From: Paremcibacter congregatus
GTDB taxonomy: Bacteria; Pseudomonadota; Alphaproteobacteria; Sphingomonadales; Emcibacteraceae
Direction of reading: 5' to 3'
NCBI RefSeq assembly: GCF_006385135.1
Contig: NZ_CP041025.1
Coordinates: 3,983,501-4,047,500 of the forward strand
DNA length: 64,000 bases
Made by a program: the position numbers and the translations under genes. A model generated the notes under the pieces. It was not told where the DNA came from. It ran no database searches and was given only the letters and a program-made list of their open reading frames with translations. This document shows, piece by piece, positions 1 through 9,362 of the stretch (positions are counted from its first letter, which is position 1; each line of letters starts with the position of its first letter).

Positions 1-414
1 AGCCAATGCATCAATAATTGTGGCATAATTTGACACAAGGTCACTACCTGTGCGGAACCCCGGCAGCACATCAACCATCCGATCATTCCAATCGATCTTG
101 TCTTCAGCTACCAAGATAGCCAGTGCCGATGCGGTGAAGGATCGCGTACTACCAGCAATCGGAAATAATGTATTTTCATCAACAACATCATTTTTACCTA
201 GCTCACGTACTCCATACCCTTTACTCAGAATAGTTTCACCATTTTTCACAATAGCAATAGAAAGTCCGGGCACGTGCCATTTTTCCATGCTATCACGTAT
301 GTACGCCTCCAACTCATCCTTTTTGAAAGAAGAGGCCTGCACGATAGTCGTAAACATTATGCAACCAACCATAAAAAGGCCGGAAATGACTTTTTGTAAG
401 TATATATGTTTCAT
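1..414 (-). CDS. serine hydrolase (class C beta-lactamase fold), catalytically degenerate, partial
   Basis: The N-terminal 138 residues of a secreted beta-lactamase-like hydrolase run off the left edge. The start is the ATG at 414, followed by a signal peptide of about 27 residues (MKHIYLQKV start, hydrophobic core, VQA end). The family pattern VPGLSIAIVKNG and SKGYGVRELG is clear, and the protein resembles the hydrolase at 15.1-16.7 kb. At the SxxK site that homologue reads IASTGKSFTA, while this protein reads IAGSTRSFTA: the nucleophilic Ser aligns with Gly88 and the Lys with Arg91. It therefore looks inactive as a hydrolase. It follows the S9-like gene on the same strand 72 bp downstream and is probably the last gene of module A. 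The rest of the protein is not visible. Confidence 0.8.
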   Translation of the reverse strand, partial: MKHIYLQKVISGLFMVGCIMFTTIVQASSFKKDELEAYIRDSMEKWHVPGLSIAIVKNGETILSKGYGVRELGKNDVVDENTLFPIAGSTRSFTASALAILVAEDKIDWNDRMVDVLPGFRTGSDLVSNYATIIDALA

Positions 415-486
415 TGTATTACCCGTAAAACTGATCCTAGACGTGAGATAACCTTCTACAAAAAAGGCATTGCCGTGTATCTTCAT

Positions 487-2898
487 CTAGAATACGTTTT
501 CATCCCCCAGATTAAATTCCTTCGGCGGTTCCACACCTTGTAGGTGGCGTACCAAATGATCCCATGCACGACGAATCTGATAGAAGCTAAATCCCCTAGT
601 CACTTTTGGTTCAACCACCAAATCAAAATCCTTATTAGCTCTCTGCAAGGCTTCGACGATGCGAAGGGTGGAAGCAGGAGGAGAATCGCTATAGTTAAGC
701 ATGGCAACAAACATCAATAATTTGCCTTTTAAATTTCCCGCGAGGTCTTCCAAATATTTCTGGTTTGGGTCTCGTCCGTGCGGCCCTTCATATTTGTCAG
801 GAACAAGCGAAACCATCAAACGGGAATCATAAGCCTGAGCACCTGCGCCCACCTTGTAGAAATCAGGATAATGCAGCAACCCCATAACTGCTCCTGTTCC
901 GGCATGAATAGAGGCAATTCCAACCTTGTCAATATCCATGTAAGGATAACGCTCAGCAAGCTGCTTAATACCTGCCACATGATCACTTAAGTTATTCCCG
1001 GCTTCAAATAAGCCATAACCTACATCATGAAAAGACTTGCTACGATAGGCGATACCCCGCCCATCCATCTGCACTACAATAAAGCCCAGCTCCGCTAAAG
1101 CTGCTTCAGCATAGTAGTTAAAGCCGTAAAAGCCGCTATTGGTAAAAGACCCTTTTGCAACCCAAGATGATACCGGATTATATAAGAGAGCACTATCAAC
1201 AACGGGGTAAGACTTATTAGGATCAAAATCAGAAGGGCGGTATATAACGCCATAAATATCTGTTTTACCATCCGCAGCCTTCATCATAACCGGTTCCGGC
1301 CATTGCCACCCTTTGGGCAAAGTTAAATTTGCAACTTCTAAATCAAGAATTTTGCGGCCATCCCTGTCTACCAGAAAGCTTACTGGCACCTGATCCACTC
1401 TTGAACGTGTCACAACAGCATAATCACCTGTTGGAGATATACCATTTGATAGTTTCATATCACGAACAGCTCCATAAACAGCGGTGCTGGATTGCTGAAC
1501 AATGGCTATATATTCATGATCGCTAGCAACTAACGGAACGAGATTCCCTGTATCAATATTCACACGCACTAAGTCACGATAATAAGGATTTCTGCCTGTT
1601 GTCCGCCCTGATGTTTGTAAAAAAACTTCGCGGCGCTCGGCATCAAAATACACTAGGTCTCTTACCCGCCAGTTACCCGATGTAATAGTATTTTTTAGCT
1701 TGCCTGTTTTGAGATCATAAAGATAAAAATGCGCCCATCCGCTCCGTTCCGAATACCATAAAATTTCATGTGTTTCAGGTAAAGGGACAAAAACAGGAAC
1801 CATATTTTCGTTAGGGGCCAGAGCAATATGAGTGTCTGAAGTCTCCTCAAATAATACACGTGTAACCCCTGTATACATATCAAACTCTACCACCCTTACA
1901 CGTTGATGGTAGCGATCCATATCAACAAAATAGGCAAGACGGCTGTCTTTACTCCACCACCCCATCCGCTCATCAAAAAAGCCGGTATTACTATCCTGAA
2001 TATTCTGTACCCGACCATATTTAGCATCTTGAACATGACCAGTCTCAACATCAATGGCCAACAATCGGTATTCTGCAACATTCTCATCCCCTTGATAAGC
2101 AATCTTTAAATTCTCTACTTTTGGTCTGATACTTCCATCTAAAGGCACATGTTGCACTACTGGTAAAGTTTTTACTTTCCGCCGGTCTTTTTGTAACGTG
2201 AAAATGGACTTGCCGTCGGGCGACCAACGCGCTTGAACACCCTTCCCTTTAGGGGTACGTAATGTTCCCCAAAGAGTAGTTCTTGCGGCATAATCGTAAA
2301 ACTCCTCCCCATCTGTTGTTAATGCCCGTTCATTGCCATTCTCAATGTTGCGTACCCATAAGTTATAATTTCGGGTGAAAACTGCCTGCTTTCCATCTGG
2401 GGACAAAACCCAGCTAACAGGGTGCACAGTGATTTCTGTCAAAGCAGCAGTTTTATCCTGAAACAGCCAATTTTTATTGAATGCTTCAAAACTTACCCTC
2501 AGTGGTTTCAGCTCTATTTTAACTTTTTTAATTGGCAGGTTACTGGCATCCACTTTTTCCTTGGTAACTTTGGTGAGTTCCTTAGCCAAGGCCTGATGAT
2601 CAAATGCTACTTCATTTGAAGCATTTTGTGCATTCACCAGACGGTATTCTTTACCCTCCAATAATTCCCGCTCGTACCAAAACTTATTACTATTCCCGAT
2701 CCAGACAGGGAATACAGTCGAATTACGGGCCACTTTTGTAGTATTCATCGCCAAATATAAATGTTGAGCCCTCTCATATCTCGCAAACATTTCTGACTTA
2801 TCATTGGCCGCTACAGGTAGCAGTAAAAATATACTTGCAGCTACAAATATCCCTGAAAGCAATAAAACATAAAAAACTCCTCGCATACATTTAAGCAT
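487..2898 (-). CDS. S9 (dipeptidyl peptidase IV-like) family protein lacking the catalytic triad, copy A
   Basis: About 803 residues. I prefer the ATG at 2898 (MLKCMRGV) because AAAGGA sits six bases before it. A hydrophobic export signal comes first, then a DPP IV-type beta-propeller (repeats such as WSPDGKSIF and WSKDSRLAYF) and a C-terminal alpha/beta-hydrolase domain. Active S9 enzymes have G-x-S-x-G-G here. This protein reads VGIASIHAGTGA, putting His (about residue 665) at the Ser position. The HGxxDDNV segment with the catalytic Asp is VAMLNYSDS, and the His region reads KVTRGF. All three catalytic residues seem lost while the fold is kept. It lies downstream of the receptor gene with a hairpin between them. 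Inference: a periplasmic peptide-binding pseudoenzyme serving the receptor. A paralogue lies at 22.9-25.4 kb. Confidence 0.85.
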   Translation of the reverse strand: MLKCMRGVFYVLLLSGIFVAASIFLLLPVAANDKSEMFARYERAQHLYLAMNTTKVARNSTVFPVWIGNSNKFWYERELLEGKEYRLVNAQNASNEVAFDHQALAKELTKVTKEKVDASNLPIKKVKIELKPLRVSFEAFNKNWLFQDKTAALTEITVHPVSWVLSPDGKQAVFTRNYNLWVRNIENGNERALTTDGEEFYDYAARTTLWGTLRTPKGKGVQARWSPDGKSIFTLQKDRRKVKTLPVVQHVPLDGSIRPKVENLKIAYQGDENVAEYRLLAIDVETGHVQDAKYGRVQNIQDSNTGFFDERMGWWSKDSRLAYFVDMDRYHQRVRVVEFDMYTGVTRVLFEETSDTHIALAPNENMVPVFVPLPETHEILWYSERSGWAHFYLYDLKTGKLKNTITSGNWRVRDLVYFDAERREVFLQTSGRTTGRNPYYRDLVRVNIDTGNLVPLVASDHEYIAIVQQSSTAVYGAVRDMKLSNGISPTGDYAVVTRSRVDQVPVSFLVDRDGRKILDLEVANLTLPKGWQWPEPVMMKAADGKTDIYGVIYRPSDFDPNKSYPVVDSALLYNPVSSWVAKGSFTNSGFYGFNYYAEAALAELGFIVVQMDGRGIAYRSKSFHDVGYGLFEAGNNLSDHVAGIKQLAERYPYMDIDKVGIASIHAGTGAVMGLLHYPDFYKVGAGAQAYDSRLMVSLVPDKYEGPHGRDPNQKYLEDLAGNLKGKLLMFVAMLNYSDSPPASTLRIVEALQRANKDFDLVVEPKVTRGFSFYQIRRAWDHLVRHLQGVEPPKEFNLGDENVF

Positions 2899-2946
2899 GT
2901 ATTTTCCTTTAATATCAATCATTACAGCTGATTTCGTTGTCGGTTT

Positions 2947-2982
2947 ACATCCCCTTTCTCAATAAAAAGAGGAAGGGGATGT
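2947..2982 (-). terminator. hairpin between receptor A and S9 A genes
   Basis: Inverted repeat ACATCCCCTT (2947-2956) and AAGGGGATGT (2973-2982) in the 115-bp gap between the receptor stop and the S9-like start. On the minus strand it is not followed by a clean T-run, so it could be an attenuator or an mRNA-processing hairpin instead of a full terminator. Confidence 0.45.
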
Positions 2983-3013
2983 ATTATTTCATAACCCAAA
3001 GGGAATGTGGGAC

Positions 3014-5641
3014 TTAGAAGCTCGCAGATAGAACCATTCCAATTGTTCTTGGCGTTACAGGCGTGGCGGTAGACGCTCTGCTGGGAGAGGCCGACGTAAT
3101 CTTATAAGCAAGCTTGTCAAACAAATTAGTCACATAAAAATTAAAGGAATATGCGCCTTTAGTAAAACCTGCATTGAAATCTGCAAGGACATAACTGTCA
3201 GATAAAAGATTAACCGTTAAAGATGTTGGTGTGCCATCATCAAAAGCACTTGGACGGCTACTGGAATACCGTAATCCACCGCCAACATGCCCCTCAAGAT
3301 TTGAGCCAAGGGCAAAACCATACTGTCCATTTATTGAGGCTGACCATTTGGGCACACCCGGCACTTGTTGGCCTTTTAATCCAAAAATGAGCGGCTCATT
3401 ATCGTTTAGAGTACTATCGGCGTAAGCAATAGTGGAAACAAGAGAAAGCCCTTCAAGCAGGTTCAAAGAAAATGCTCCCTCAAACCCCTTGGCTGTAAGA
3501 CCATCAGCCGCATTTCCGATGTAATTAATGGCACCAATAGACACGTTAGTCTGAAAATTCCCCCAATCAATATACCAAAGAGCCATATCATATGTAAACA
3601 ACCCATCATCCATTGTTCCCTTGGCACCGACCTCATAACTCCAAAGAGTATCCGGTGCGACAAGAGTAGAAGAAACAATCCTACCATTCCCATCACTTAC
3701 AGGGGCATTTGTTCTGGCAGGCCTAAAGCCACTCGCAACACGCGCATAAAGTGACATGCCTTCGCGAGGACGATATGCCACCGCCGCAGACCATGTATCT
3801 GCCGTAGCATCTATCTCATTGCTTAACACCCCATTATCAGGCGACAGAACACCAGATTGTGTATTTGCAAATCCTACGTTTTGACGGCTTACCCGTCCGC
3901 CAACAGTCACATCCAGATCAGGCGTGAAATGGTACGTGAAATTACCAAATACTGCGTATTCGTTGTAGGAGTCGCGAGCATCGGCTGATGTAATATCAAA
4001 TCCCGAAGGGAAACCTAAAATAGCGCGGCTTTGCACAGCGTCTTCATCAGTATAATATAGGCCCACAATCCAATCAAAATGATCGCCGACCTCTGAAGTT
4101 AACCTCACTTCCTGAATATATTTTTTATAACTGGAAAGAGTTATTGTGGGAACTCCTGTATCAGTTCCAGTTGGATGGCCAGGAAGAGTATTAACAAAAC
4201 CAATGAAACCGACCTGATCTATATTCAAACTTAAGCCTGCCGTTAGGTATGAACTAACAGATGTTAAAGTACCCCAGTCAAATTGATAATTTAAGGTGCC
4301 ACTGTATATGTCACTGTCCAGATTTTGTTTATCATCTGGATTACCAATCGTTTTGTATAGGCCATACGTGGATACAAGGTTATCATCAACTATAAGCTGC
4401 CCACCTTTTTGAGCACCCCAATCTGCATTCTGACGCATATAGCTTAGCCGAATATCCAATCTATCGGATGCTGCAAATAAAAGATCTGCTGCATAGCCAT
4501 ATCTTTCATAAGTATCGGCATTATTCTTAACAAGACTCCTTGTAACACCGTCTACTAAATCGACAAAACCGCCATTATCTTCATAAAACCCTGAAACAGT
4601 AAGGCCTAGTTTATCTTCTACAATTGGCATACTAATACGGCCATTATATATCTGGTTAAAGCTACCATGTTTCGTACTAGACAAATTTACAGCAGCAGTT
4701 CCTCTAAATTCATCCAATGAAGGTTTACGTGTAATATATTTCACTGCTCCACCAATAGAAGTAGCTCCATATAATGTTCCTTGCGGCCCCTTTAGAAACT
4801 CTACTCGTTCCAGATCCAGAAGCAATCCATCAACAAAAAACGCGGCGAATATATTGCTGCTAACAGGGGCATCATCCACATAAACTCCAACAACAGGAGA
4901 GACAGCTTGTTGACCAACACCGCGTGCTGTTAAATTACCTATGCCAGGAGGGCCGCCCAAAGTACTAGTTCCAGTATCAAATCCCGGTGTGAAGGCAATC
5001 ACATCACTCAAGTTAGTCATGCCCTTAGAAGTAAACTCTTCTGGGCGAACCGCCGTTATCGCCATCGGCACATCTTGCAAATTCTGCTCGCGCCTGCTTG
5101 CGGTTACAATGATTTCATCAAAGGAGACATTCTCCACCTCATCTGCCCGCTCATCATCGTCATAGGGTGCGAGACTGGCCTCATAATCCGCCAGCGTGTT
5201 GAAGGATATCTTTTCAAACCCATTCCCTAAATCAATGTTTTGTGCAGATATCGGACTAATGACAATTGTGTTTTCACCCTTAAATCTATATACCAGCCCA
5301 CTGTTCTTGAGCAGAATTTCCAGTGCTTGTGTCGGCTCAAAGTGGCCAGAAATGCGAACAGAATCTTTATTCTCAAAAGCCTCATTTGAGGCCAGTATAA
5401 CAATACCAGTTTGTTTTGAAAAATTGGCAATTGCCTTTGACAAAGGCATAGACTGTAAATTGAAACGTTCAACTCTCTGAACTTCTTGAGCCCCAACCGA
5501 CGTTACAGAAGTTCCCATCAATATTGCTAAGCAAGACGTAAGCGCAAGGCCTTTGATTGGATTATCTGCCATAGATTTTCCCGACTGATATTTTGATTTT
5601 TGCGACTTTATAGTCGCGGTATTTGTTTTACATTCCTTCAT
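3014..5641 (-). CDS. TonB-dependent receptor with STN signalling domain, copy A
   Basis: Outer-membrane receptor of about 875 residues. The start is the ATG at 5641 (MKECKTNTA), seven bases after GAAGGAGAG; the frame extends upstream only to a TTG. The order is signal region, STN (secretin/TonB short N-terminal) domain beginning near ERFNLQSMPLSKAIANFSKQ, Ton box-like FDEIIVTASRREQ, plug domain (GVYVDDAPV), then a 22-strand barrel ending in GMVLSASF with a terminal Phe. The STN domain marks it as a transducer that contacts a FecR-type anti-sigma factor, and fecR and sigma genes lie immediately upstream. It imports an unknown substrate using TonB energy. The S9-like neighbours suggest a peptide, but nothing in the sequence names the ligand. 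Confidence 0.93.
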   Translation of the reverse strand: MKECKTNTATIKSQKSKYQSGKSMADNPIKGLALTSCLAILMGTSVTSVGAQEVQRVERFNLQSMPLSKAIANFSKQTGIVILASNEAFENKDSVRISGHFEPTQALEILLKNSGLVYRFKGENTIVISPISAQNIDLGNGFEKISFNTLADYEASLAPYDDDERADEVENVSFDEIIVTASRREQNLQDVPMAITAVRPEEFTSKGMTNLSDVIAFTPGFDTGTSTLGGPPGIGNLTARGVGQQAVSPVVGVYVDDAPVSSNIFAAFFVDGLLLDLERVEFLKGPQGTLYGATSIGGAVKYITRKPSLDEFRGTAAVNLSSTKHGSFNQIYNGRISMPIVEDKLGLTVSGFYEDNGGFVDLVDGVTRSLVKNNADTYERYGYAADLLFAASDRLDIRLSYMRQNADWGAQKGGQLIVDDNLVSTYGLYKTIGNPDDKQNLDSDIYSGTLNYQFDWGTLTSVSSYLTAGLSLNIDQVGFIGFVNTLPGHPTGTDTGVPTITLSSYKKYIQEVRLTSEVGDHFDWIVGLYYTDEDAVQSRAILGFPSGFDITSADARDSYNEYAVFGNFTYHFTPDLDVTVGGRVSRQNVGFANTQSGVLSPDNGVLSNEIDATADTWSAAVAYRPREGMSLYARVASGFRPARTNAPVSDGNGRIVSSTLVAPDTLWSYEVGAKGTMDDGLFTYDMALWYIDWGNFQTNVSIGAINYIGNAADGLTAKGFEGAFSLNLLEGLSLVSTIAYADSTLNDNEPLIFGLKGQQVPGVPKWSASINGQYGFALGSNLEGHVGGGLRYSSSRPSAFDDGTPTSLTVNLLSDSYVLADFNAGFTKGAYSFNFYVTNLFDKLAYKITSASPSRASTATPVTPRTIGMVLSASF

Positions 5642-5724
5642 GTTTCTCTCCTTCAATTATTTTATTGTGCTCCGTATGAGAGAGACAATTGGGAGAAATA
5701 TAAGGGGACACAAAGTAGTAATAT

Positions 5725-6780
5725 TTATACTCCTGACAGATTTTTTCGGCGAAAAATAAGATAGCTGCCATCTGCTTTTCGGCGTAGTTCGACAGGCAAT
5801 ATATGAGGTAGCCCTTCTAGGAAGGTTCCAATCTGGTCTGTGCCAAACACAGCCGTTACAGGCAAAGCACTCAAGTCCACATCAACAATGATCACAGGTT
5901 TATCACTGTAACGGTTCAAATCGGCCACTACGACGCTCAAACGTGCGCCTGAATAGTTTAACTGTCCTTGGACCCAAGTCGCCATTTCATTGATATCTTT
6001 TAGCGTTACAGGCTGCATAATTCCCGCAACTATTAACATCTGCTGCGCAGGCCTTAGTGCCGCCGATTTTTGCTGAGGTAAAAATGGAAAGAATGAAAGC
6101 GCTTTTTCCTGAGCGACATGCACTTCACCCTCCAACAATGAAACTGTGACGTCCCCTCCCATCTTATGAACATTAAATGTTGTCCCAAGCACACGCACAT
6201 TGATATCACCAGAGGATACGATGAATGGCCGCGTCGTATCTCTGGCCACTGCAAACAAAGCTTCCCCCTGCTCCATAATGACACGACGTTCTTTTGATTG
6301 AGAAACAGAAACTTGAATTTTAGATCCTGCGCCAAGCGTAATAACAGAACCATCCGGGAGTTTCACCCGCTCCAGCTGGGCGATACCGGTTGAATACTCA
6401 GTATAATCCGGCCCTCCGATCCATATTCGACTAACAAGTATGACTAGCACCATTGCTGCGAAAACAGCAAAGGCACCAGAAGCTCTACCGACCTTCCATC
6501 TCTCTGCAAACGTCTTGAACCATACCATTACGGAAGGCCCAGGACATATCTCTGGGGAGGCTTTTCTGGTCTGAAACTCTGCCACAGCATCATTAATATC
6601 ATAGCCACTTTCAAAACTACTAAAAACTTGAGCATAGGCCTGTTGATGATCTGGATTCTCCTGATACCAAACCTTGAAAGCGTCACGCTCATCCATCGTA
6701 TATGTATGACATTTAAACAACTGATACCAACGTTCCGCTTCTTCCAATAAATCCAATCTAATTGCTTTATCCATCTTCAT
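5725..6780 (-). CDS. FecR-family anti-sigma/signal-transducing membrane protein, copy A
   Basis: About 351 residues from ATG 6780 (MKMDKAIRL); other in-frame ATGs are at 6807 and 6774. Layout: cytoplasmic DUF4880 region (EEAERWYQLF ... DERDAFKVWYQENPDHQQAYA), one transmembrane helix near FAVFAAMVLVILVSRIWIG, then the periplasmic FecR domain (TGIAQLERVKLPDGSVITLG, FIVSSGDINVRVLGTTFNV) and a C-terminal DUF4974-like tail. The tail normally touches the receptor STN domain. The gene overlaps the end of the sigma gene and precedes the receptor, the standard FecI-FecR-FecA-like order. Expected role: hold or activate the sigma factor at 6767-7330 depending on receptor occupancy. Confidence 0.9.
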   Translation of the reverse strand: MKMDKAIRLDLLEEAERWYQLFKCHTYTMDERDAFKVWYQENPDHQQAYAQVFSSFESGYDINDAVAEFQTRKASPEICPGPSVMVWFKTFAERWKVGRASGAFAVFAAMVLVILVSRIWIGGPDYTEYSTGIAQLERVKLPDGSVITLGAGSKIQVSVSQSKERRVIMEQGEALFAVARDTTRPFIVSSGDINVRVLGTTFNVHKMGGDVTVSLLEGEVHVAQEKALSFFPFLPQQKSAALRPAQQMLIVAGIMQPVTLKDINEMATWVQGQLNYSGARLSVVVADLNRYSDKPVIIVDVDLSALPVTAVFGTDQIGTFLEGLPHILPVELRRKADGSYLIFRRKNLSGV

Positions 6781-7330
6781 AATCCAACGGCTTTTTAGGT
6801 TCATCATTTAAATACCCCGCCCTTGCCACGCGCAACGCAGCCAACACTCTGACGACATGCTTCTTAACTGTATCTTTTTTAATGCCCAGCTTACGCGCTG
6901 CGTTCTGGTAACTCATGTTATTCACACGGGTAAGCAAGAAAACCTCTCGCTGCTTATCCGGCAGACCATAGATCGCGTCACGAACAACGGCCAATTCTTC
7001 CTGGTCAAGAGCTATTTTCTCCGGTGTGATAGAACAGATATAGGCCTCATCAGATTCCCCAAACAATTGTTGCAAGTGGTTATGAAGCTTCCGACGTTTG
7101 CAACGGTTATAAAACTCGTTAAAGGCCACCCGATACAGAAACGCCTTAGGGTTAAGAATAGTTTCACTGCACTCTTTATCGGATAGCTTCATTGCTACTT
7201 TGAGGAATGTCTCCTGCGATATATCCTGTGCCTCTTCCGGGTTTTTTGCAGCCGAACGCAAACTTCGGTACAAATCCTCTCCATACCGCTCATACCACTC
7301 TTTAATGAGGCCTTCTCGTTCTGCCATCAT
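6767..7330 (-). CDS. ECF RNA polymerase sigma factor (FecI-like), copy A
   Basis: About 187 residues from ATG 7330 (MMAEREGL); the open frame extends two codons further to a TTG. Sigma region 2 is visible as AKNPEEAQDISQETFLKVA and AFLYRVAFNEFYNRCKRRK. Region 4 follows as LPDKQREVFLLTRVNNMSYQ plus ARKLGIKKDTVKKHV, a helix-turn-helix for the -35 element. It is the first gene of a minus-strand series sigma-fecR-receptor-S9, and its stop overlaps the fecR start. Inference: it drives the receptor and perhaps the divergent small secreted protein. Confidence 0.92.
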   Translation of the reverse strand: MMAEREGLIKEWYERYGEDLYRSLRSAAKNPEEAQDISQETFLKVAMKLSDKECSETILNPKAFLYRVAFNEFYNRCKRRKLHNHLQQLFGESDEAYICSITPEKIALDQEELAVVRDAIYGLPDKQREVFLLTRVNNMSYQNAARKLGIKKDTVKKHVVRVLAALRVARAGYLNDEPKKPLDYEDG

Positions 7331-7562
7331 ATTCAAACTTTATTTTAAAACTCAGTGTCGCCCTATTGTAATGACATTTCACCGACCAAGGAGGGGACAG
7401 CTTATTTTAAAAAAATCGAAGCTGTTATTTTGAGGTTTTCTATTCACGTGGCCTGAAACATCCGAATTAAGGCATTTTAGTCCAAACAAGGTGAAACCGC
7501 AAATCTCAGGCATGCAAGCAAACAACTTCTGATTATATATTCCCTCAACACAGAAAAAACAC

Positions 7563-7585
7563 TATACTCAATAAAAAAGAGTATA
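7563..7585. promoter_or_regulatory. AT-rich palindrome upstream of secreted repeat protein A
   Basis: TATACTC (7563-7569) and GAGTATA (7579-7585) form a perfect 7-bp inverted repeat with a 9-bp spacer, about 26 bp before the ATG at 7611. The homologous gene at 30305 also has a TATACT/AGTATA palindrome just upstream, followed in both cases by CTTTAGGGA or ACTTAGGGA. A shared operator or promoter element is likely, but no regulator is known. Confidence 0.45.
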
Positions 7586-7610
7586 AATATAACTGTGCTT
7601 TAGGGATACA

Positions 7611-8321
7611 ATGAGTAAAAGAAGAACAGTATTTCTTCCTGTTTTACTCCTATTCTTATTCGGTCAATCATATGTAGGATTTACATCTGCAAAAATGGAT
7701 GAGTGGACGGAGGAAGAAATAGGAAAGGTCGCTGTTAAAGCAGATAAAGCGGCCACAAAAAAACATTGGGAGAAAGCCATAAGATATGGTGAGCGAATGT
7801 TAAAGGGCAGCGAAGCCCTTTATGGGCAGGATAGCCCATACTACACTAGCCGGTTAAAAACGTTAATTCGATACTATGATAAAGCTGGCCATCTGGATCA
7901 AATTCCTGAAAAGGTAGAAAAGGCTTATATCCAATCAAAAAAATATTTTGATCCAAAACATGACACGGCCACCATAAGCCGCCTTGTTTACTATAAGCTA
8001 CTTATTACTCAAAAAAAATTCTCAAAGGCGATCCCATTAGTATATGAAAACATGGCTATCCTCAAAAACACAGAGGATGATGATTTCAGGAAATTACATT
8101 ACCTAGGGCAGTTAAATGGCCTCTACGGCATAACAGGCCAGTTCGTGCTGCAAGAAAAAATACTACTTGAGCAACTGGACCTGAATAAACGTCTGATAGG
8201 TCTAACGACAAAAGACAATATCAAAATCATCATGAATTTAGCGAAAAACTATTGCAGAAGAAAATTGGACGCTGAATTTGACACTCTCGTGCAGACCTAC
8301 GGCCTAAAATATAAGTGCTAG
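7611..8321 (+). CDS. secreted helical-repeat (TPR-like) protein of unknown function, copy A
   Basis: 236 residues with a signal peptide (MSKRRTVFLPVLLLFLFG, then a likely cut before KMDEW). The mature part is all-helical by eye, with TPR-like pairs such as AVKADKAATKKHWEKAIRYG and SRLVYYKLLITQKKFSKAI. It is divergent from the sigma-fecR-receptor series and homologous over its whole length to 30305-31030, which sits beside the second copy of the module. Both copies keep two Cys near the C-terminus (here NYC and KYKC), suggesting a periplasmic disulphide. I recognise no named family; the repeated company of receptor, S9-like protein, sigma and FecR implies a role in that system. Confidence 0.8.
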   Translation: MSKRRTVFLPVLLLFLFGQSYVGFTSAKMDEWTEEEIGKVAVKADKAATKKHWEKAIRYGERMLKGSEALYGQDSPYYTSRLKTLIRYYDKAGHLDQIPEKVEKAYIQSKKYFDPKHDTATISRLVYYKLLITQKKFSKAIPLVYENMAILKNTEDDDFRKLHYLGQLNGLYGITGQFVLQEKILLEQLDLNKRLIGLTTKDNIKIIMNLAKNYCRRKLDAEFDTLVQTYGLKYKC

Positions 8322-8477
8322 CTGCTGGAGTTAACATTAGAATAAATTAAGAAGAATTCTGGCTCAACTTCCTGTGAGTTATCGGGGGCTGGATCACCTT
8401 CGCCCTTTAAACTTTGTTTTTAGTTCACTAAACTCTAGTCCCGCCCCAAACCCAATAATATGCAAAGGTTCTCCCTG

Positions 8478-8570
8478 ATAATAACGAACTCTATATCGGC
8501 AAGCTGGTCTGGAACCGACAACGGTTCATCAAGAACCCCGCGACCGGCAAACGTGTCGCCCGTGACGTGC
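8478..8570 (+). pseudogene. serine recombinase fragment
   Basis: A short stretch translates to NELYIGKLVWNRQRFIKNP followed by ATGKRVARDV, the typical recombinase-domain text of large serine recombinases. No start and no catalytic N-terminal domain remain. It is a relic of a mobile element next to IS debris. Confidence 0.6.
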
Positions 8571-8582
8571 CCCGATTGAGTG

Positions 8583-8885
8583 GTCCAATGTTTAAGTTAG
8601 GCTTTTGGCACTTTTGTCGTCCTGCTGTGACGGCTGGAACGTAGTGTAAGCCAAAACAGCCGGTCGGTGTTGTAGTGCTGCCGCCAGCGTTCGACTAATA
8701 TTTCTGCCTCTTTCAGAGTATAGAAAATCTCCATATTCAATAACTCATCTCTAAGTTTTCCATTAAAACTTTCGTTATGGCCATTCTTCCACGGCGAACC
8801 CGGTTCAATAAAAAGTGTTTTAGCCCCTACACACCTGAGCCAATCTCTGACTATTTGAGCTGTGAACTCAGCCCCGTAGCATATA
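8583..8885 (-). mobile_element. IS3-family transposase (OrfB) C-terminal remnant
   Basis: On the minus strand the sequence reads [14 protein letters not shown], then [20 protein letters not shown] and [20 protein letters not shown] ending HYNT, the integrase-core end of IS3-group transposases. The reading frame breaks after HYNT (the expected RPHS-like tail is in another frame), and no upstream half is present. It is non-functional debris. Confidence 0.85.
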
Positions 8886-8922
8886 CGGAAGGAATAAAGA
8901 ATATAAAATCAATATAATATTT

Positions 8923-8943
8923 TCCGTGCTAGAAACCGTGCTA
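8923..8943. repeat. CCGTGCTA direct repeats (integrase-type operator relic)
   Basis: Two copies of CCGTGCTA lie 11 bp apart (TCCGTGCTAG and AACCGTGCTA). The same octamer occurs three times at 60186-60216 directly upstream of the tyrosine integrase gene. This copy has no integrase gene beside it but sits with recombinase and IS debris, so it is probably a relic of a lost element. The rest of 8886-9233 holds nothing I recognise. Confidence 0.45.
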
Positions 8944-9233
8944 ACTCTGAGCCGCCGTAAATCTAAAATAAAATTCAGAAAAAGTGGGTGCTTTTACAAA
9001 AAAAATTGATAACGGCAAAAATCTGGCTAAATACCCTTAAGACTTAACAAAAGGAACTGGGCGTTTCTCAATCGTCCGCACAATTGAGTTCACCGAGTAC
9101 AGCAACGCGCTACATCATCGGCGGCATAACGCCAATGCAAAAATTGGCTATGCATTCCATGGCCGCTTAACTGGTTCTACTTCTGAAGTACCCTAAAAAG
9201 GGGAGTATTATCATTCATCCTCAGTCTCATCAT

Positions 9234-9362
9234 CTAGTTATTTTCTGCCTCAGGTTTTCTATAATTTGGATTACGCTTCAGAAACTCCCAAACCCATACT
9301 GACGGTTTTTTACCATCCAGTTCTGCATATTGATTAATATCTGTATCTTCCTTATCTGTCAT
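9234..9362 (-). CDS. small DUF6499-like protein or fragment
   Basis: 42 residues starting MTDKEDTDINQY and containing VWVWEFLKRNPNYRKPEA, which resembles the short AWEFLRRNPxYR domain found at the N-terminus of element-borne regulators (DUF6499 type). The ATG overlaps the last codons of the DUF1611 gene in another frame. It could be a real microprotein or a truncated relic belonging with the mobile debris next to it. Confidence 0.4.
   Translation of the reverse strand: MTDKEDTDINQYAELDGKKPSVWVWEFLKRNPNYRKPEAENN

Noticed and set aside
50..451. 133-codon open frame on the plus strand
   Set aside because: It is antisense to the serine hydrolase fragment, which has clear family text on the minus strand.
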